Shown in pieces: positions 1 through 8,135 of a stretch of 64,000 nucleotides of DNA. Source of the stretch: Fibrella forsythiae (GTDB lineage: Bacteria > Bacteroidota > Bacteroidia > Cytophagales > Spirosomataceae); NCBI RefSeq assembly GCF_017353175.1, contig NZ_JAFMYW010000004.1, forward strand, positions 372,001-436,000, written 5' to 3'. The first letter of the stretch is position 1. The number at the start of each line of letters is the position of its first letter. Made by a program: the position numbers and the translations under genes. The notes below the pieces were generated by a model. The model did not search any database, was not told the origin of the DNA, and saw nothing but the letters and a program-made list of their open reading frames with translations.

Positions 1-288
1 GGCAATGTTGGCCGCGAAATTGTTGCCCTGGCCCATGTGCAGCCCGGCTTCACTCGAAGCGAGTTTATATCGCTTCCGGTCAACGCGGCTCCATAAGGTG
101 GCAACAATTGCCGTTACCAATACACTTTGTAAATCACTACCTCCCATAATTTCCTGTGGTTTGGCCCGACCAGCCAGCACGTCGCGGTAGCCTTTGTAAT
201 AGAGCGGTCTGCCGTTCAGTGTTTCGCGAATCAGTTGGGCGGGCACAGCCGGGGCCAGGATTTGAGCAGGTTCCTCGGTCGTTATCAT
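1..288 (-). CDS. Uma2 family protein, N-terminal part (runs off window)
   Basis: The first 96 codons are visible, starting at ATG 286-288; the rest lies before base 1. The protein begins MITTEEPAQ and carries the stretch LNGRPLYYKGYRDVLAG followed by MGGSDLQSVLV, which closely matches the second Uma2 protein at 838-1440. Uma2 proteins have a PD-(D/E)XK nuclease-like fold and no firmly established role. The start codon overlaps the stop of cvpA (ATGA at 285-288), so this gene is probably translationally coupled to it. The catalytic part of the fold is outside the window. Confidence 0.8.
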   Translation of the reverse strand, partial: MITTEEPAQILAPAVPAQLIRETLNGRPLYYKGYRDVLAGRAKPQEIMGGSDLQSVLVTAIVATLWSRVDRKRYKLASSEAGLHMGQGNNFAANIA

Positions 289-860
289 GGCGTTGTTGGT
301 AACTGTTCTTTCTTAAATTTCCGTCCCGCCTCCAGGCCTTTCGGCATCCAGACCGTGGCAACGTTCATGACCTTCGGCGCCACGGGGCGCAGCAATGGGT
401 ACATAAAACTGTCGCGGGTTTGGTTGGGCGGCATGCGGACGTTCATAAAGCTGAACAGCCAGAGAATCACACTAATTCCAAAAACCCAGGTGAATATGCC
501 AACGGCTGCACCGGCCAGGCTATCGAACGTACCCAGCAGGGTGTACCGGAGCGATCGCCGCAGGGAATAGCCCATGCGGTTGATCATGAAAACGACGGGG
601 AAGAAGATAATGGAGAAGCCTAGCCAGGGCAAAAATTTCCGGGCCAGTTCGCGGCTGATGTAGGGAGCCAGCAGGTCAATGCCGAATTGCAGAAACTTAA
701 ACCCAATGATAAGGGCCACCACAAAGGCTATGATGGCCACAATCTCGACAAGCAGTCCTTTCCGGTACCCGTTATATGCCCCCCATAGCAGCGGAATCAG
801 AATAAGAATATCGATGGTAGCCACAGGCGCAGGTACGTTAAAAGACCAGTCCGTCTTCAT
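285..860 (-). CDS. CvpA family membrane protein
   Basis: A 191-residue protein with four hydrophobic segments (about residues 15-35, 38-60, 75-95 and 115-140) and the N-terminal pattern IDILILIPLLWGAYNGYRKG typical of CvpA/colicin V production proteins. The family sits in the inner membrane; a role in envelope stress or secretion is proposed but its biochemistry is unclear. ATG 858-860 is preferred over TTG at 863. The gene overlaps the end of the upstream Uma2 gene by 23 bases and the start of the downstream Uma2 gene by 4, so the three form one operon. The C-terminal tail is basic and polar. Confidence 0.85.
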   Translation of the reverse strand: MKTDWSFNVPAPVATIDILILIPLLWGAYNGYRKGLLVEIVAIIAFVVALIIGFKFLQFGIDLLAPYISRELARKFLPWLGFSIIFFPVVFMINRMGYSLRRSLRYTLLGTFDSLAGAAVGIFTWVFGISVILWLFSFMNVRMPPNQTRDSFMYPLLRPVAPKVMNVATVWMPKGLEAGRKFKKEQLPTTP

Positions 861-1440
861 CAAATACCTGTTGGATATTCAAACTGAACTCATCAATAAT
901 AAGCACATCTTTTGTCAGATCGGTGATCAGCCAATCCTGCCCGGGAGCGGCCACCAGCACCTGACGTGACTTGGTCATAATCCAGAGAACACGTTGCACG
1001 CCAAACTGAAATAACTCGCGTGTTTTCTGGGCAACATAATCCCATTCGTGCACCACATCAAGGTCAATTTTTATGTCGACTTCAACAACCACGCTGGGAG
1101 GAACATCGAAATACCTGCCCTTCAGAACAGGCACCAGACTCTTCTCGAAAATACCAATATCAACGGACACATAATCGCCTTTGCCAAGCTGTAATCCTGT
1201 CTCATTTGAAACGGTCCGGTACTTGCTTCGATCAATTCCGTTCCAGATAACCGCATTCAACAACGATACGATTGAACCCTGTAAATCACTACTCCCCATA
1301 ACGGACTCGATGGTTGATACGCCGGCCAATACATCTTTATAGCCCCGGTAATACAGAGGTTTTCCGTTGAGCACTTCGTAAAGTAGCGCATTGGGTATCT
1401 CCTGATGCGCTTGGTGAGAAACAGGATTTTCAGTGATCAT
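838..1440 (-). CDS. Uma2 family protein
   Basis: A 200-residue protein of the Uma2 family. It shows the family pattern: conserved LNGKPLYYRGYKDVLAG near the N-terminus, SVDIGIFEKSLVP in the middle, then PPSVVVEVDIKIDLDV and a C-terminal strand-rich part with VLWIMTKSRQVLV. The family has a PD-(D/E)XK-type fold: D in SVDIG and E in VVEVD are the likely metal ligands. ATG at 1440 is chosen over GTG at 1446 because the resulting N-terminus (MITEN) matches that of the paralogue at 1-288. It is the first gene of the Uma2-cvpA-Uma2 operon. Biological role unknown. Confidence 0.85.
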   Translation of the reverse strand: MITENPVSHQAHQEIPNALLYEVLNGKPLYYRGYKDVLAGVSTIESVMGSSDLQGSIVSLLNAVIWNGIDRSKYRTVSNETGLQLGKGDYVSVDIGIFEKSLVPVLKGRYFDVPPSVVVEVDIKIDLDVVHEWDYVAQKTRELFQFGVQRVLWIMTKSRQVLVAAPGQDWLITDLTKDVLIIDEFSLNIQQVFDEDGLVF

Positions 1441-1479
1441 ATCCACGGCCGTTTAACGTACCTCAATTTAGCACTTTTT

Positions 1480-1558
1480 AGCTTGGGGAAGGGGGCCTAG
1501 GGGAAGGGGTATTGTTTTCGCGGGATCACCCCATGCCCTAAGCCCCATGCCCTATGCC
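1480..1558. repeat. Imperfect GC-rich inverted repeat with CCCTATG/CCCTAAG units
   Basis: The left arm (1484-1509) is G-rich with a central CCTAGG; the right arm (about 1529-1558) consists of short repeats of CCCATGCCCTA. The arms pair imperfectly around an A/T-containing centre. It fills the gap between the YqeY-like gene and the Uma2 operon, both on the minus strand. It may act as a transcription barrier; no U-run is evident. Confidence 0.5.
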
Positions 1559-2008
1559 CTACAACAGACTCTTCACCATCGCGGCGATGGACTTACCGTC
1601 GGCCTGTCCGGCCAGTGCTTTATTGGCGGCGCCAATGACTTTGCCCATGTCACCGGGACCGGTAGCGCCTACTTGAGCGATAACGGCCTGCACTTGTGTC
1701 CGTAATTCATCTTCCGACAGTTGTTTCGGCAGGTATTTCTCGATCACGGCGATTTCGGCTTCTTCGGTGGCCAACAAATCGGCGCGACCCTGTTGCCGGT
1801 AGATATCCGCCGAATCTTTGCGCTGTTTAACGGCTTTCGAGAGCAGCTTGATCTCGTCTTCCGGTTTCAGATCACCACCAGCGGCCCCTTCTTTGGTTTC
1901 TTCGAGCAGGATCATCGACTTGATAGCCCGTAAGGCCCGAAGGCGATCCTGATCTTTGGCTTTCATAGCCTCTTTAACGTCCGTATCAATTTGTTGCTTA
2001 AGCGACAT
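1559..2008 (-). CDS. GatB/YqeY domain protein
   Basis: A 149-residue protein starting MSLKQQIDTDVKEAMKAKD, with LRALRAIKSMILLEE, AIIEKYLPKQLSEDEL-like and MGKVIGAANKAL motifs, matching the stand-alone YqeY family. This helical domain also forms the C-terminal tRNA-binding part of GatB (amidotransferase subunit) and is thought to bind tRNA. The ATG at 2006-2008 is chosen because the family starts exactly here; an in-frame extension upstream reads through an inverted repeat and has no family similarity. The length is typical. Confidence 0.9.
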   Translation of the reverse strand: MSLKQQIDTDVKEAMKAKDQDRLRALRAIKSMILLEETKEGAAGGDLKPEDEIKLLSKAVKQRKDSADIYRQQGRADLLATEEAEIAVIEKYLPKQLSEDELRTQVQAVIAQVGATGPGDMGKVIGAANKALAGQADGKSIAAMVKSLL

Positions 2009-2067
2009 ATGTAGATTGCGAATTAGCGAATGAATGACTTGCGAATAGACAAAGGTACGCTTTTGCA

Positions 2068-2127
2068 CTATAGTGCACTGCTTCGCGAGCCAGGCCCTTC
2101 GACCGTACGCGAAGCAGTGCACTATAG
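2068..2127. repeat. 20-bp perfect inverted repeat with 20-base loop
   Basis: Arms 2068-2087 (CTATAGTGCACTGCTTCGCG) and 2108-2127 are exact reverse complements, separated by 20 bases. The outer end contains a nested palindrome, GCACTATAGTGC. It sits between the endonuclease V gene stop (2141) and the YqeY-like start (2008), both on the minus strand, so it follows the endonuclease V gene. It shares the CTGCTTCGCG apex with other hairpins of this window and may be a 3'-end or terminator element. Confidence 0.8.
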
Positions 2128-2140
2128 CACCAATCATAAT

Positions 2141-2818
2141 TTATGCATTCAGATAGGCCCGCCGCACGGTGTTCACCAGGTTGTGTGCGCGCCGGGTGGG
2201 TTCGGGAATTCGGTAGCCGCCATCGCATTGCAGCATCAGCGAGACAGACGTTTCCAGATCGATAAGATTACCTGGCGACACGTAGACGGGATTGACCTTG
2301 TTCTTCGTGCGCAGCGCTGCCCCAATTATTTCGCCCCGATGCAGCATTGGCGACCAGGAACCCCGTTCGAGCGCGGGCTCTTCGTAGCGACCAACCAGCA
2401 CCGATTTGCCACAGCCCAGCGTCGGCCGGTTCAGCCACAGGCCCGCGTGGGCTGCGATACCCAGTCGGCGTGGATGCGCAATGCCGTGACCATCAAACAC
2501 AACCACATCGGGCATAATAGTCAGGTTGTTCCAGGCCTCGAGCAGGGCTGGTATTTCGCGGAACGATAACAGGCCAGGTACGTAGGGAAACGATGTGGTG
2601 GTAATGGCCGTGGCCTCAGCAATGGTTTCAAGCGTATCGAGCCGCAGCACCACGATGCCGGCATAAACGGTCTCCTCGAACTTGTTGAACGAAATATCGC
2701 AGCCCGCAATGGTCTCAACCGGCCCAGTCAACGGCTGAATACGTACCTGACCGCGTATCTGCTGCTGTATGGCAATTGCCGCCTCCGGGCTATCCGGCCA
2801 TTCGTGTAGTGGGTTCAT
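2141..2818 (-). CDS. nfi: Endonuclease V
   Basis: Endonuclease V cuts the second phosphodiester bond 3' of deoxyinosine and starts repair of deaminated adenine. The 225-residue protein has the full motif set: AGCDISF (D41), the strand-separating wedge FPYVPGLLSFRE (Y79, E88), DGHGIAHPRR (D109, H115) and GCGKS. D41, E88, D109 and H115 match the known metal and catalytic positions of the family. Length is normal. It has 140 bases upstream without a gene and appears to be a single-gene unit. Confidence 0.95.
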   Translation of the reverse strand: MNPLHEWPDSPEAAIAIQQQIRGQVRIQPLTGPVETIAGCDISFNKFEETVYAGIVVLRLDTLETIAEATAITTTSFPYVPGLLSFREIPALLEAWNNLTIMPDVVVFDGHGIAHPRRLGIAAHAGLWLNRPTLGCGKSVLVGRYEEPALERGSWSPMLHRGEIIGAALRTKNKVNPVYVSPGNLIDLETSVSLMLQCDGGYRIPEPTRRAHNLVNTVRRAYLNA

Positions 2819-2880
2819 ACTGTTGAGTTTAGGTGCTAAATCGCACTAGTCAGAAAAGCATAATAATCATGATTACGTTT

Positions 2881-2914
2881 TTTTGTCATCCCTCCTCTCG
2901 TCGGGATGACAAAA
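2881..2914. repeat. 12-bp inverted repeat hairpin
   Basis: TTTTGTCATCCC (2881-2892) pairs exactly with GGGATGACAAAA (2903-2914) around a 10-base loop. It lies just after the stop of the minus-strand reductase gene (2950), which suggests a 3'-end hairpin. In the minus-strand transcript it is followed by A residues rather than U, so classic intrinsic termination is doubtful. Confidence 0.6.
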
Positions 2915-2949
2915 CACACAACCTGATCGACCCACCTACTTAACTACCA

Positions 2950-4011
2950 TCACCCCTCCCGCGTGACGCCTTCGACTTCCAGCACCATATTGGCGCCGTA
3001 GAGGCCAGCGGGCGTTTGAAAACCGGGTTTGACGTTTCCCTGAAGCACTTTTTTAGTGATGATCAGGGCTGAGAGGGCAGTAAGGGTATAGCCTTCCGGG
3101 CCGGTTAATCTGGCTTCAACGGTTTTACCGTTTTTGTTGCCTACACGGCCCCATACCTGTGTTTTCGCCTTATTCCGGGTGGCTTCATCCGGGCCAGTCA
3201 CGCGTTTCGTGATTTGCCCGCTCACCCATTTCTGTACGCCTTTCCGACGTAACAGCCAGTTAAGCGAGTTGCCCAGCTTCGCCATCTGAATGCTGGCCGA
3301 CGTGCTGCCGATAAACGTTTCGACGTTCAGAATGCCTGTGGTATAATAGGCCGTTGACACGTCGCCCCAAGGGATGCTCATACAGGGCAATGTCTGTCCA
3401 TCGGCGAAGATTACGTTCAGCACTTTGTGTGCGTAGGGCACCACAGTCAATTTTCCATTCTCGCGCACCAGACCACCCTGCCCCAGGTTATCTACAGCCG
3501 TTTGCGCTATTCCGTGTGACAAGGCTCCACCATCGTTGGCAAAGGCCAGTTGCAGGTACGTCGCATCGGGCAGTTTGTTGTGCAGATACAGGGCCAGACA
3601 ATCTGTCGGCACCACATCAAACCCCACACCCGACAGGATCATGACACCTTTCTCCCGCGCCTGCCGGTCTAACGCCGCTCCCTGCTCGAATACCGCTATC
3701 TCGCCTGTGATATCCAGGTAATGCACACCATTGCGCAGGCAGGCCTGTTGCATAGGCAAGGCTGTTTTTGAAAACGGCCCGGCGCAATGGAGTACCACCG
3801 ATACATCACGCATGGCATTGTTCAGGGCAATTTCGTCGGTCAGATCGGCTACGCGGTACGTAAGGCCGTATTGCTCGGCCAGTGGGCGAAGCTTACCCTC
3901 ATCGCGACCGCAGAGGATAGGGTTCAGGCCAAACTGGGATACCTTTTCCAGCACCAGTCGGGCGGTGTAGCCATTGGCTCCGTAAAGCAGAAAGGTGTTG
4001 GGCGGGTTCAT
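2950..4011 (-). CDS. Saccharopine dehydrogenase-like NAD(P)-binding reductase
   Basis: A 353-residue protein with an N-terminal Rossmann fold: LLYGANGYTARLVLE (residues 8-22) is the dinucleotide-binding loop, followed by LCGRDEGKL and VVLHCAGPFS. This layout is that of the saccharopine dehydrogenase-like family, which includes trans-acting enoyl reductases and many uncharacterised oxidoreductases. The substrate cannot be read from the sequence. Its start overlaps the stop of the next upstream gene by 4 bases (ATGA, 4008-4011), so the two are one transcription unit. Confidence 0.8.
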   Translation of the reverse strand: MNPPNTFLLYGANGYTARLVLEKVSQFGLNPILCGRDEGKLRPLAEQYGLTYRVADLTDEIALNNAMRDVSVVLHCAGPFSKTALPMQQACLRNGVHYLDITGEIAVFEQGAALDRQAREKGVMILSGVGFDVVPTDCLALYLHNKLPDATYLQLAFANDGGALSHGIAQTAVDNLGQGGLVRENGKLTVVPYAHKVLNVIFADGQTLPCMSIPWGDVSTAYYTTGILNVETFIGSTSASIQMAKLGNSLNWLLRRKGVQKWVSGQITKRVTGPDEATRNKAKTQVWGRVGNKNGKTVEARLTGPEGYTLTALSALIITKKVLQGNVKPGFQTPAGLYGANMVLEVEGVTREG

Positions 4012-4454
4012 GAGCGGCGGTTTAGCCAGCTAAAGATAGCGGCTGTGGCCAACCCGCCAACGACGTACCAGGCTACCGTCAGCGAGGCAGTGGTAGCCGT
4101 GCGACGAACCGGTTCGCTACCCAGGCCCATTGGCTCCGACAGTGTGATGGCACCGGCACCCGCCAATGCGCCTAAAACGGCACCTACGGGCCAAATCGCC
4201 TGTGGCTTCGCCAGACCGATCAGGCTGTAATACAGGGCATTGGACGTCAGATCACCCGCCAGCGCGGTGGCGTACAAGGCATTGCCGGTTGGCGTAGGCA
4301 GGCCAGTGGCTTTTGTGATTTTGATGATGCCGCGTTTCCCTAGTTTATCAACGCGCGGCGCTTCGGGCTCTACCTGCCGAACGGTTTCGTGCAATACGTT
4401 CAGGGCCACAGCTCCACCTAGTCCGCTCAGCAATGCATTTGTTAAAGTAGTCAT
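4008..4454 (-). CDS. Small membrane protein of unknown function
   Basis: A 148-residue protein with three to four hydrophobic segments: residues 5-20, 60-80, 85-105 and 122-140. Gly/Ala-rich helices (VGAVLGALAGAGAITL) suggest a compact membrane bundle. It is coupled to the downstream reductase by a 4-base overlap, so it may hold or assist that enzyme at the membrane. I do not recognise a named family. Confidence 0.7.
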   Translation of the reverse strand: MTTLTNALLSGLGGAVALNVLHETVRQVEPEAPRVDKLGKRGIIKITKATGLPTPTGNALYATALAGDLTSNALYYSLIGLAKPQAIWPVGAVLGALAGAGAITLSEPMGLGSEPVRRTATTASLTVAWYVVGGLATAAIFSWLNRRS

Positions 4455-4551
4455 ATCGTTGTGTGTGCTTTTTGCTGTAACAAGCCACGTCGCCCTTGGG
4501 CGGTGAATTGTTGTTTACCGGCTTTACCCACAACCACGTAAAACCTTCTCC

Positions 4552-4586
4552 TTCGTTGTCACTCGCCACAGGCGAGCGACAACGAA
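4552..4586. repeat. 16-bp inverted repeat, CACTCGCCACAGGC family
   Basis: TTCGTTGTCACTCGCC (4552-4567) and its near-exact complement (4571-4586) surround the loop ACA, with one mismatch. The same sequence, CACTCGCCACAGGCRAGCGACAACG, recurs at 8910-8933. It lies between divergent genes (4454 minus, 4640 plus), so it is not a terminator for either and could be a regulatory or nucleoid element. Confidence 0.7.
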
Positions 4587-4639
4587 AATCAACGAATGAC
4601 AGTAACACCAACTAATTGAAAATAACCTCTTCCAAACCA

Positions 4640-5572
4640 ATGTCCCGTCTTTCCCGTCGCCAAACGCTTGCTGCTCTGGGTACGTTACCCGCCACCTCTT
4701 TCCTGAAACCGCAACCTTCACTCAGCAAGCCGAAGGCCGCTCCATTTACGCTCTGCCTGAACATGAGCACCATCAGAGGCCAGAAACTGGGCTTTATCGG
4801 TGAGTTGGAAGCAGCGTCGAAAGCCGGGTTTCGGTCGGTGGAAGTATGGGTAGGTACGTTGCAGGATTATCTGAAGACCAACACACCCGCCGAAGCCCGC
4901 CGTCGCCTGTCGGACCTGGGCATCACGGTCGAAAACGCTATTGGATTCGCCCCCTGGATTGTCGACGATGCCGCAGCCCGGCAGAAAGGGCTCGATCAGA
5001 TGAAGCTGGAGATGGACCAACTGGCGCAAATCGGTTGTAAACGCGTGGCGACACCACCCATCGGTGCCCAAAATGCCGACGCACCGATCATCGACCTGCA
5101 CCGGGCCGCCGAACGGTACCGCACGCTCCTCGAACTGGGACAGCAAACGGGCGTGAACCCACAGCTTGAACTGTGGGGGTTCTCGAAGAATCTGAACCGG
5201 CTTTCCGAAGTGATGTATGTGGCCGCCGAAGCCAACCACCCCAATGCCCGCCTGTTGCTCGACGTGTATCACCTCTACAAAGGTGGCTCAGGCATAACGG
5301 CCTTACCGATGGTGGGTAAACCGGCCATCGAGGTATTCCACGTCAACGATTACCCATCCACGCTGGCGCCCGCCCAGATCACCGATGCCGACCGCGTGTA
5401 TCCCGGCGATGGGGTCGCTCCGATTCGCGAGATGCTGAAGATCATTCAAAACCCCGACCGGCCGGTGGTTCTATCACTCGAAGTATTTAACAAAAACTAT
5501 TACGCCCAGCCCGCCGATCAGGTGGCTAAAACATCGTACCAGAAAATGCAGGCGCTGGTAGCAGGGCTATAG
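4640..5572 (+). CDS. Exported sugar phosphate isomerase/epimerase-like TIM-barrel protein
   Basis: A 310-residue protein of the xylose isomerase-like TIM-barrel (AP endonuclease 2) family. An N-terminal MSRLSRRQTLAALG stretch is a Tat-type signal (twin Arg followed by a hydrophobic segment), so it is probably exported. The barrel carries family markers: SVEVWVG, ENAIGFAPW, PQLELWGF, LLLDVYHLYKGG and VFHVND, with Glu, Asp and His residues suited to bind a divalent metal. The ATG at 4640 is preferred to TTG at 4616 because it places the twin-Arg motif at the N-terminus. The sugar substrate is unknown. Confidence 0.8.
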   Translation: MSRLSRRQTLAALGTLPATSFLKPQPSLSKPKAAPFTLCLNMSTIRGQKLGFIGELEAASKAGFRSVEVWVGTLQDYLKTNTPAEARRRLSDLGITVENAIGFAPWIVDDAAARQKGLDQMKLEMDQLAQIGCKRVATPPIGAQNADAPIIDLHRAAERYRTLLELGQQTGVNPQLELWGFSKNLNRLSEVMYVAAEANHPNARLLLDVYHLYKGGSGITALPMVGKPAIEVFHVNDYPSTLAPAQITDADRVYPGDGVAPIREMLKIIQNPDRPVVLSLEVFNKNYYAQPADQVAKTSYQKMQALVAGL

Positions 5573-5654
5573 CGACGAACCGCAACCGGTCAGCCGTGGT
5601 TACCTTACCATCACTAACCTTTGATCACTGTTACCTGATCATTGTTCATTGACC

Positions 5655-6398
5655 ATGACCCGTCTGTCAGTAAACATCAACAAAATAGCCACGATCCGCA
5701 ATGCGCGGGGTGGCAACAACCCTAATCTCGTCCAGGTCGCGCTCGACTGCGAACGGTTCGGCGCACAGGGCATTACCGTTCACCCCCGGCCCGACGAACG
5801 GCACATTCGTTATCAGGATGTGCTGGATCTGCACGAGGTGGTCACCACCGAATTCAACATCGAAGGCAACCCCGACGAGCGGTTTATCGAGTTGGTAAAG
5901 CGCGTGAAGCCCGCCCAGGTAACACTTGTACCCGACGCGCCTGACGCCATCACATCAAACGCGGGCTGGGATACGATCCGCCATGCCGACCACCTGCGCA
6001 AGTTGATCGACACGTTTAAGGAAGACGGCATACGGGTGTCCATCTTCGTAGATGCCGACGAACGAATGGTAGAAGGCGCCAAGGCCGTTGGCACTGACCG
6101 GATTGAGCTGTACACCGAACCCTACGCCACCCAGTATCCAACCGACCGTGAGGCTGCTGTAGCGCCGTTTGTGCTGGCCGCCCGCAAAGCGCAGGAATTG
6201 GGCCTCGGCCTCAACGCCGGCCATGACCTGAGCCTGGACAATCTTCGGTACTTTGCTCAGCACGTACCTGGCCTGCTGGAAGTCTCCATCGGCCACGCCC
6301 TTATCTGCGACGCACTGTATTTCGGGTTAGAGAATACGATTCAACTGTATAGGAGAGAGCTTTCTGAAATTCATTACAGGACCAGCGGCGTTTTGTAG
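5655..6398 (+). CDS. pdxJ: Pyridoxine 5'-phosphate synthase
   Basis: PdxJ condenses 3-amino-2-oxopropyl phosphate with 1-deoxyxylulose 5-phosphate to make pyridoxine 5'-phosphate, the last ring-forming step of DXP-dependent vitamin B6 synthesis. The 247-residue protein has the diagnostic stretches [44 protein letters not shown] and [13 protein letters not shown]. Length is typical for the family. ATG 5655 is used rather than TTG 5649. Its precursor DXP would come from Dxs, encoded at 39717-41651. Confidence 0.95.
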   Translation: MTRLSVNINKIATIRNARGGNNPNLVQVALDCERFGAQGITVHPRPDERHIRYQDVLDLHEVVTTEFNIEGNPDERFIELVKRVKPAQVTLVPDAPDAITSNAGWDTIRHADHLRKLIDTFKEDGIRVSIFVDADERMVEGAKAVGTDRIELYTEPYATQYPTDREAAVAPFVLAARKAQELGLGLNAGHDLSLDNLRYFAQHVPGLLEVSIGHALICDALYFGLENTIQLYRRELSEIHYRTSGVL

Positions 6399-6438
6399 CG
6401 TTTCCAGTTGGCTTAGTCCTTGTTTTTCCTCCAATCTC

Positions 6439-7482
6439 ATGCCACTTTCCCTCCACGACTTTCTCCAGCAAGCCCAAATGCTACCCGTCATCGACGTTCG
6501 ATCGCCGGGGGAGTTTGCGCATGCCCATATTCCGGGGGCGGTGAACATGCCGCTGTTCGACAATGCCGAACGGGCGCAGATTGGTACGACCTATAAGCAG
6601 GTTGGGAAAGATGCCGCCGTGTTACAGGGACTGGATATGGTCGGTCCGAAAATGGCCCGCTTTGTTCGGGAGGCGCAGGCATTGAATCCGGAGGGGAAGC
6701 AGGTGCTGGTGCATTGCTGGCGGGGTGGTATGCGGTCGGGGTCAATGGCGTGGCTGTTCAATACCGCAGGACTGAAAGCCGACACGCTGACCGGCGGCTA
6801 CAAAGCCTATCGCACAGACGTGTTGACTTCGTTTGCGGAACCCCGAAACCTGCTTATTCTGGGCGGAAAGACAGGCTCGGGCAAGACGGACATTCTGAAG
6901 CACCTGGCCGCACGGGGCGAACAGGTCATTGACCTGGAAGGGCTGGCGCACCACAAAGGCTCATCGTACGGGGCCATTGGGCAGTTGCCGCAGCCCTCGA
7001 GCGAACACTTCGAAAACCTGATTTACGAGCAATGGCGACGGCTCGACCCCACGCGCCGAATCTGGCTGGAAGACGAAAGCAAGAACATAGGCCGTTGTCA
7101 TATCGCCCTGCCCCTCTGGCAACAGATGCGCACCGCGCCGGTCGCCTTCATCGACGTACCCAGGCCCGTTCGGGTGCAACGCCTTGTGCAAGAGTATACG
7201 GGTATCGATCACGAATTACTGGTTGAAGCGACCAAACGCATCGAACGGCGGTTGGGTGGACTGGCCGCGAAACAATCGCTGGCCGCACTGGAGCAGCAGG
7301 ATTATGCCACCGTAGCCGAGCTGACGTTGGTTTATTACGACAAGGCTTACCTGAACGGTCTCGCCAATCGTAACGCCGAGTTGGTAAACCAGCTTCCCAT
7401 TAGCCAGGATAATCCGGCAAAAACGGCCGCTGATCTGATCGCCTGGGCTGATGCTTACGCTGAGAAAGGCGTTTTACGATAG
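6439..7482 (+). CDS. mnmH: tRNA 2-selenouridine synthase
   Basis: MnmH (SelU/YbbB) replaces sulfur by selenium in 2-thiouridine at the wobble position of some tRNAs, through a geranylated intermediate. The 347-residue protein has an N-terminal rhodanese domain with the active cysteine in LVHCWRGGMRS (C93) and a P-loop domain with GGKTGSGKT (about 142-150), followed by the family motif IDLEGLAHHKGSSYG. Both domains are intact and of normal length. Activity needs selenophosphate from SelD, which is not in this window. Its 3' end overlaps the convergent Uma2 gene by 28 bases. Confidence 0.95.
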   Translation: MPLSLHDFLQQAQMLPVIDVRSPGEFAHAHIPGAVNMPLFDNAERAQIGTTYKQVGKDAAVLQGLDMVGPKMARFVREAQALNPEGKQVLVHCWRGGMRSGSMAWLFNTAGLKADTLTGGYKAYRTDVLTSFAEPRNLLILGGKTGSGKTDILKHLAARGEQVIDLEGLAHHKGSSYGAIGQLPQPSSEHFENLIYEQWRRLDPTRRIWLEDESKNIGRCHIALPLWQQMRTAPVAFIDVPRPVRVQRLVQEYTGIDHELLVEATKRIERRLGGLAAKQSLAALEQQDYATVAELTLVYYDKAYLNGLANRNAELVNQLPISQDNPAKTAADLIAWADAYAEKGVLR

Positions 7483-8096
7483 ATTTTCTGCATCGGTAGC
7501 TCCATCTCGCCGACCAGAATGATGTCGGTCAACAATCGGTAGTCAGTATCTACCCATTGGTCGGGCTTATCGGTGCGCGAATACACCCTGGCAAACACCG
7601 CATCCTGACTGACGAACAGAATGTGCCGTAGCGACGGAATCAGTCGGTACTGATCCAGCTTATCTGACTGGTCATATGCCTTTGTGCTCTTGGACAGCAC
7701 CTCGACCACAATTTCCGGGTTTTTGATCCGCGCCGTAGACACCTTTCCGCCAGGCAACGTCACGTATTCCGATGGTCCGCGCACAACCGACAGATCAGCA
7801 TTGAATTCAGCACCGCCTTCGGCAATACAGATTTTCACGCTACTGCCCAACACCCGGTAGTCAGGTTGCTCGTCGAGAAGGTTGTTGAAGAGGGTAATTA
7901 GCTGAGCAATAAGTTGTCCGTGAAGGTCGGTGGCCTGGCTCATGGAGATAATCTCGCCGTTTAGGAATTCGATGTTGTAGGGAATCTCCTCAGCCAGCTC
8001 CACGTATTCATCCCAGGTAGCGGAAACGCGTACTTCGTCCGGGGCCGCTCCGCGCTCGGCCAGGGTCATCGGTATCAGAATCGTTGTTGCTTCCAT
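7455..8096 (-). CDS. Uma2 family protein
   Basis: A 213-residue Uma2 protein, more distant from the pair at 1-1440. It has the family core: WDEYVELAEEIPYNIEFLNGEII, LHGQLIAQLITLF, FNADLSVVRGP and NPEIVVEVLSKST, then a YRLIPSLRHILFVSQD segment. The Asp in FNADLSV and the Glu in VVEVLS are the likely metal-binding residues of the PD-(D/E)XK-like fold. Role unknown. Its last 28 bases overlap the 3' end of mnmH on the opposite strand, so the two transcripts can pair. Confidence 0.85.
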   Translation of the reverse strand: MEATTILIPMTLAERGAAPDEVRVSATWDEYVELAEEIPYNIEFLNGEIISMSQATDLHGQLIAQLITLFNNLLDEQPDYRVLGSSVKICIAEGGAEFNADLSVVRGPSEYVTLPGGKVSTARIKNPEIVVEVLSKSTKAYDQSDKLDQYRLIPSLRHILFVSQDAVFARVYSRTDKPDQWVDTDYRLLTDIILVGEMELPMQKIYRKTPFSA

Positions 8097-8135
8097 CTTG
8101 CTCCTGCGTTTGCCAAACCTACACCATTACGCGCA

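Noticed and set aside
1480-1558. Possible CRISPR-like or tandem-repeat array from CCCTATG units
   Set aside because: Units are only about 7-13 bases, without spacers of constant length; it is an imperfect inverted repeat.
2009-2137. N-terminal extension of the YqeY-like protein
   Set aside because: It reads through an inverted repeat and adds 43 residues absent from the family.
4718-5272. 184-codon frame antisense to the TIM-barrel isomerase
   Set aside because: Shadow of a well-supported gene; composition is rich in Arg, Cys and His as expected for antisense reading.
7455-7482. Misassembly suggested by the overlap of mnmH and the Uma2 gene
   Set aside because: Both proteins have normal C-termini; a 28-base convergent overlap is plausible.
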